Below are positions 5,620-8,290 of a stretch of DNA of 8,290 bases, in pieces. How positions within the stretch are numbered: position 1 is the first letter of the stretch; the number at the start of each line of letters is the position of its first letter. This DNA is from JBHHYS01 sp046757645 (lineage in GTDB: Bacteria > Acidobacteriota > Terriglobia > Acidiferrales > 2-02-FULL-67-57): contig JBHHYS010000103.1 of NCBI GenBank assembly GCA_046757645.1, forward strand, positions 1 through 8,290. Reading direction: 5' to 3'. Below the pieces are notes generated by a model. It saw nothing but the letters and a program-made list of their open reading frames with translations. It was not told the DNA's origin and did no database searches. The position numbers and the translations under genes are program-made.

Positions 5620-7818
5620 CTACTCCGCAATACACCTTACGACGTGGTCGAGTCCTATTCCCTCGCTCATGAATCGCACTAACTCATCTAGATTCTTCTT
5701 TTCTAAGACATAGTACTTCTCGCTCGCGGCTTGGAGAACGACACAAATGTATCCCGCTTTGATCAAGCATCGCAGTGCCTTGTCCTTGTCGGAGATACGA
5801 AAATCCCGCGTCATCTTCTCTTTTTGTATCTCGTCCCTCACCCTGAGGGGCTCAGTCGACATAACGAATCTCCTCAGCACTTCACCCAAGTGTTCCCTTG
5901 CCTCGCGAAAAGTCTTGTCTCCTACAGGCGGCTCAGGCCACCATGTACAATCGACAATCTGCAGACCTCTGGAATGTCGCAAAGCCTGCTCAAAACCGCG
6001 AGGCAGCGTGCAAAAGGTCAGTACTACGTGACTGAAGATGGTTCCCTCAAAGGACCAATCACGAAAATCGAATAATTCAAATCTGACCCTTTGTAGGTGC
6101 CGATGCCTGAGAGCACTAGGCGACCCAACATATTGCCGTAGCTGACGCGCGCGCTCCGAGGGGCTAGCACCCCTTGGAATTTGCAAAATGGCAATGCGCA
6201 ATAGGTTGCTGAAAGCCGCGTCGCTGAGTGCAAGATCTTTTAAAGCACTCTCTACATTTGCTCGCTCGACGCTGACCGCAAGGAGGGTTGCGCAATATTC
6301 CGGGAGAGGATCGGCCAGAAAGTTTGACAAAACCCTTGCCGCCCATCCAGCCTCAGCAATGCGGGCTCGAAGGGCCCGCGTCATGAACCAATCTCGCCAG
6401 ACGTGGTGCTCAAACTGAAGTTGCCCGTCTAGCGTTGGCTGAAGAAGATGATGCTTGGCAAGGTACCGATGACCTAGGTCGTCCGCAAGCAGTTGAACCA
6501 GTTCAGGCGTCTCCGAACCTCCCGGCCACATCACCAGAGCAATCTCCGTCAGAAACTGCTCTTGCAATTCGCCCGGCATGGGCGGGCTTCCCTCTTTTTC
6601 CCATTTGGCACTCTCTCTCTTGTAAATGAGAGACAGTATGGTCTCGAATACGCCTTGGTGATTTAGCGGAATCTTTTCACGGACAATGTCGAGAAAGTAT
6701 TCAGCTATTTGTGGGGACTGATGTAATTCCTTGTCGACAGGCAACTTTAGTATCGTATCGAGCTCAGCTTGCAACGCTCCCCTAGCTTTGTGAAACACGA
6801 CGATTTGTTCCGATGAGAAGCCCTGGAGAGAACAAACCGAAAGCTCAAGTCCGTTTGAATCGGCTCCAGAAACCCCAATGAAATCGGAGATTTCATTCTT
6901 AGTAGGAAAGACAGTACGACGTGAGGTCAAAACCAATTTTGACGAACCCTGTAAATGCCGTCTGATCTCGAGCAGATTCTCCCGCGCATGTGCGGGAGCA
7001 AGTTCGAGCATCTCGTCGAAGCCATCGAGTATCAGTACGATCCTTCCTTTCGATAGAAGATATTTAAAGCCTTCGGCACGAATATCAAGCGTACCAAGTG
7101 AATTGAGCCGCTCGAGAATAATGCCGTTGAAAGACGTCAGGCGCTTGTACTGGGAAAAAGGAATTAGGAACGGGATCGGCGGAAGAGGTGACTGTGAAGC
7201 ATGGGGAGCAGAAACTGCATCCAGATATTTCTTGGCTGCATCGTACGCAAGAGACCAAGTTAGCCAAGTCTTGCCGCGGCCAGCATCCGCAAGAATAAAG
7301 ATTACACCGCCTCCGGAAGTCCTCAGCCAGGAGCTAACGAACGCGCTAGAGTCGTCAACGGCTTCTTCGTCAGAGTTACGTTGAACCGTTGCCCGCTGGG
7401 GCACGTAGAGCTTAGAGAGCCGCTCTAAACCTATGTCCTCCTCTTTCCAGCGAACACTGGCTTCGAGCGTCCCGGTACATATATCCTTTGCACGCAGCAT
7501 CCGGTCGTAGAAGAGTGTCAGAGTGAGAACTTCAAGCTTGCGCTTCTGCAGATGTCGCAGAAGTCCGGGTGAGGGAGAAAAGGGCATTTCGTCAGGAACT
7601 ACAACCCAAGATTCCCTCCGGAGGCCAGCGGACCTCAAAAGTAAGTTAACTTGTGCAGCCTCGTGAATGCAGGTGATAGTTCGAGCTGTAATGCCAGTAG
7701 ACGTCGACTTGAAAGCGTCAAGAGAAGACCCCGCGTAGCCTGCTGGCAAAGGGCTACTTCTGACCGAATAGCCAGAGAGTTGCAGCAACTCAAGGACTTT
7801 CTGTTCGGTCGGTGTCAT
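5620..7818 (-). CDS. NACHT/STAND NTPase, candidate defence protein
   Basis: Product of 732 residues from ATG at 7818. The central NTPase has Walker A ADAGRGKT (177-184), hydrophobic Walker B running into DGFDE (265-269, the NACHT form) and a sensor-like LVLTSRR (295-301). Residues ~468-482 (FEHHVWRDWFMTRAL) match the F-x-H-x-x-x-x-x-[YW]-F helix common after STAND ATPase modules. Ahead of the ATPase are ~160 residues I cannot assign. After it comes a short pentapeptide-like stretch (FDFRDWSFEGTIFSH, ~583-597), then a C-terminal ~90 residues resembling a winged helix. Bacterial NACHT proteins are often phage sensors that oligomerise and activate a fused effector; that role here is inference. 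I chose ATG 7818 over in-frame TTG 7842 because GGAG lies 8 nt upstream of the ATG. The gene is clearly AT-richer than its neighbours (25/60 GC at 6661-6720 against 41/60 at 3001-3060), a sign of transfer. Confidence 0.9.
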   Translation of the reverse strand: MTPTEQKVLELLQLSGYSVRSSPLPAGYAGSSLDAFKSTSTGITARTITCIHEAAQVNLLLRSAGLRRESWVVVPDEMPFSPSPGLLRHLQKRKLEVLTLTLFYDRMLRAKDICTGTLEASVRWKEEDIGLERLSKLYVPQRATVQRNSDEEAVDDSSAFVSSWLRTSGGGVIFILADAGRGKTWLTWSLAYDAAKKYLDAVSAPHASQSPLPPIPFLIPFSQYKRLTSFNGIILERLNSLGTLDIRAEGFKYLLSKGRIVLILDGFDEMLELAPAHARENLLEIRRHLQGSSKLVLTSRRTVFPTKNEISDFIGVSGADSNGLELSVCSLQGFSSEQIVVFHKARGALQAELDTILKLPVDKELHQSPQIAEYFLDIVREKIPLNHQGVFETILSLIYKRESAKWEKEGSPPMPGELQEQFLTEIALVMWPGGSETPELVQLLADDLGHRYLAKHHLLQPTLDGQLQFEHHVWRDWFMTRALRARIAEAGWAARVLSNFLADPLPEYCATLLAVSVERANVESALKDLALSDAAFSNLLRIAILQIPRGASPSERARQLRQYVGSPSALRHRHLQRVRFELFDFRDWSFEGTIFSHVVLTFCTLPRGFEQALRHSRGLQIVDCTWWPEPPVGDKTFREAREHLGEVLRRFVMSTEPLRVRDEIQKEKMTRDFRISDKDKALRCLIKAGYICVVLQAASEKYYVLEKKNLDELVRFMSEGIGLDHVVRCIAE

Positions 7819-7826
7819 AACTTCCG

Positions 7827-7830
7827 CTCC
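7827..7830 (-). promoter_or_regulatory. Ribosome binding site deciding the NACHT start
   Basis: GGAG on the minus strand, 8 nt before ATG at 7818. The alternative in-frame TTG at 7842 has no Shine-Dalgarno-like sequence in front of it, so the protein is taken as 732 residues rather than 740. Confidence 0.6.
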
Positions 7831-7918
7831 GAATGGTATCAATGACGAAAAGCCAAGTTAGCGCCTCGCCGCCGCACCTTAGCTAGAGTTTGCGACATAA
7901 ACGTCTCATCCACCCAGC

Positions 7919-7947
7919 ATCCTACTCAAGCAGCGCTCAGGAATCAA
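7919..7947 (-). promoter_or_regulatory. Promoter candidate for the NACHT gene
   Basis: On the minus strand, TTGATT (7942-7947), a 17-nt spacer and TAGGAT (7919-7924). Predicted start of transcription near 7912 gives a leader of ~94 nt before the ATG. It lies in the 167-bp gap after the phosphatase gene, supporting separate transcription of the NACHT gene. I saw no operator-like palindrome in the leader. Confidence 0.5.
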
Positions 7948-7985
7948 CCAAACTCAATTGCAGGGGCTCCGAGTGGCCCGGGACG

Positions 7986-8290
7986 CTACTGGCTCTCCCA
8001 CTCGGCCAGGAAGGCATCGACAGAATCAAGGTAGACGTCGGGGAAGTCCACCTGGGGGCGGCGGGCGCGGAGCAGCCCCAGGGCATCGTGGCGGCTGTAG
8101 CCGAGCACGCGCAGGATGGCGAGCGCCAGCATTGGCCCGCGGTGGATGCCGCTGGCGCAGTGAACCAGGACTTTGGCGTGGGGCAGGGCGAGAGCATCGA
8201 GAGCAAAGCGGACCCCGCGGAAGAAGAACTCCGCCGGTTTGGCCTCGAGGTCGTCGTCGGTGCCCAGATCGAGCACCGTGGGGTCATGGT
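7986..8290 (-). CDS. Dual-specificity-type protein phosphatase, C-terminal part
   Basis: About 100 residues are visible; the frame is open to the window edge, so the N-terminus lies outside. The catalytic P-loop is complete, VHCASGIHRGP, matching HC-x5-R with Cys as nucleophile and Arg binding phosphate. A stretch of aspartates (LGTDDD) about 30 residues before the Cys could supply the general acid. The helix after the loop, MLALAILRVLGYSRHDAL, is typical of the fold, and the end LDSVDAFLAEWESQ looks like a natural C-terminus. Residues after the Arg are Gly-Pro rather than the usual Ser/Thr, a change that may slow turnover or alter the substrate. Such proteins remove phosphate from Ser/Thr/Tyr residues, or sometimes from lipids or sugars. 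A GTG at 8276 could be read as a start, but it would cut into the fold, so I treat the gene as partial. Composition is GC-rich, unlike the NACHT gene next to it. Confidence 0.85.
   Translation of the reverse strand, partial: HDPTVLDLGTDDDLEAKPAEFFFRGVRFALDALALPHAKVLVHCASGIHRGPMLALAILRVLGYSRHDALGLLRARRPQVDFPDVYLDSVDAFLAEWESQ

Noticed and set aside
5585..7934. 8-bp direct repeat CAAGCAGC at 5585-5592 and 7927-7934 flanking the NACHT gene, as a target-site duplication
   Set aside because: An 8-bp match between two ~100-bp flanks is not rare by chance, and no integrase, transposase or terminal inverted repeat accompanies it.
7937..8287. 116-codon minus-strand frame overlapping the phosphatase
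   Set aside because: Ser/Pro/Arg-rich shadow in another frame; the phosphatase frame carries the complete HC-x5-R motif.
1..8290. tRNA, rRNA, CRISPR repeats, insertion sequences or riboswitches
   Set aside because: I looked through the gaps on both strands and saw no cloverleaf, regularly spaced repeats, transposase motifs or known aptamer patterns.

Overview
The window is GC-rich bacterial DNA, and every gene I can support reads on the minus strand (right to left). Gene content and style (a B12-dependent radical SAM protein, a DUF3037 protein beside a short HipA-like kinase, TTG starts, high GC) recall a soil-type Acidobacteriota genome. That placement is inference from memory, not something the sequence proves.

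In order of transcription: (1) 8290-7986, the C-terminal part of a dual-specificity-type phosphatase that runs off the window. (2) 7818-5620, a NACHT/STAND NTPase of about 732 residues, visibly AT-richer than its surroundings, with its own promoter candidate. It looks horizontally acquired and is a candidate anti-phage or signalling ATPase. (3) 5522-3788, a compact set made of a HipA-like kinase, a possible 39-residue small ORF that fits exactly between its neighbours (TAG-CT-ATG at one end, TAG-CC-ATG at the other), and a DUF3037 protein. (4) 3622-2021 and 1659-67, two closely similar B12-binding radical SAM proteins in tandem, each with its own sigma70-like promoter and a TTG start behind a strong ribosome binding site.

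The main structural result is how the two radical SAM genes arose. The spacer between them (1660-2020) contains a decayed copy of the last ~57 codons of the DUF3037 gene (1821-1992, matching 3788-3958), including its stop codon. It sits at nearly the same distance from radical SAM copy 1 (161 bp) as the intact DUF3037 gene sits from copy 2 (165 bp). The duplicated unit was therefore [DUF3037 3' end + promoter + radical SAM gene], about 1.93 kb. The radical SAM genes and both promoters were kept, while the DUF3037 fragment frameshifted and decayed.

Functionally, the kinase, small ORF and DUF3037 gene probably form one transcript. The radical SAM genes are transcribed separately and probably modify an unidentified lipid or natural-product substrate. 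The NACHT gene is an independent cassette. No tRNA, rRNA, CRISPR array, transposase or recognisable attachment site was found.
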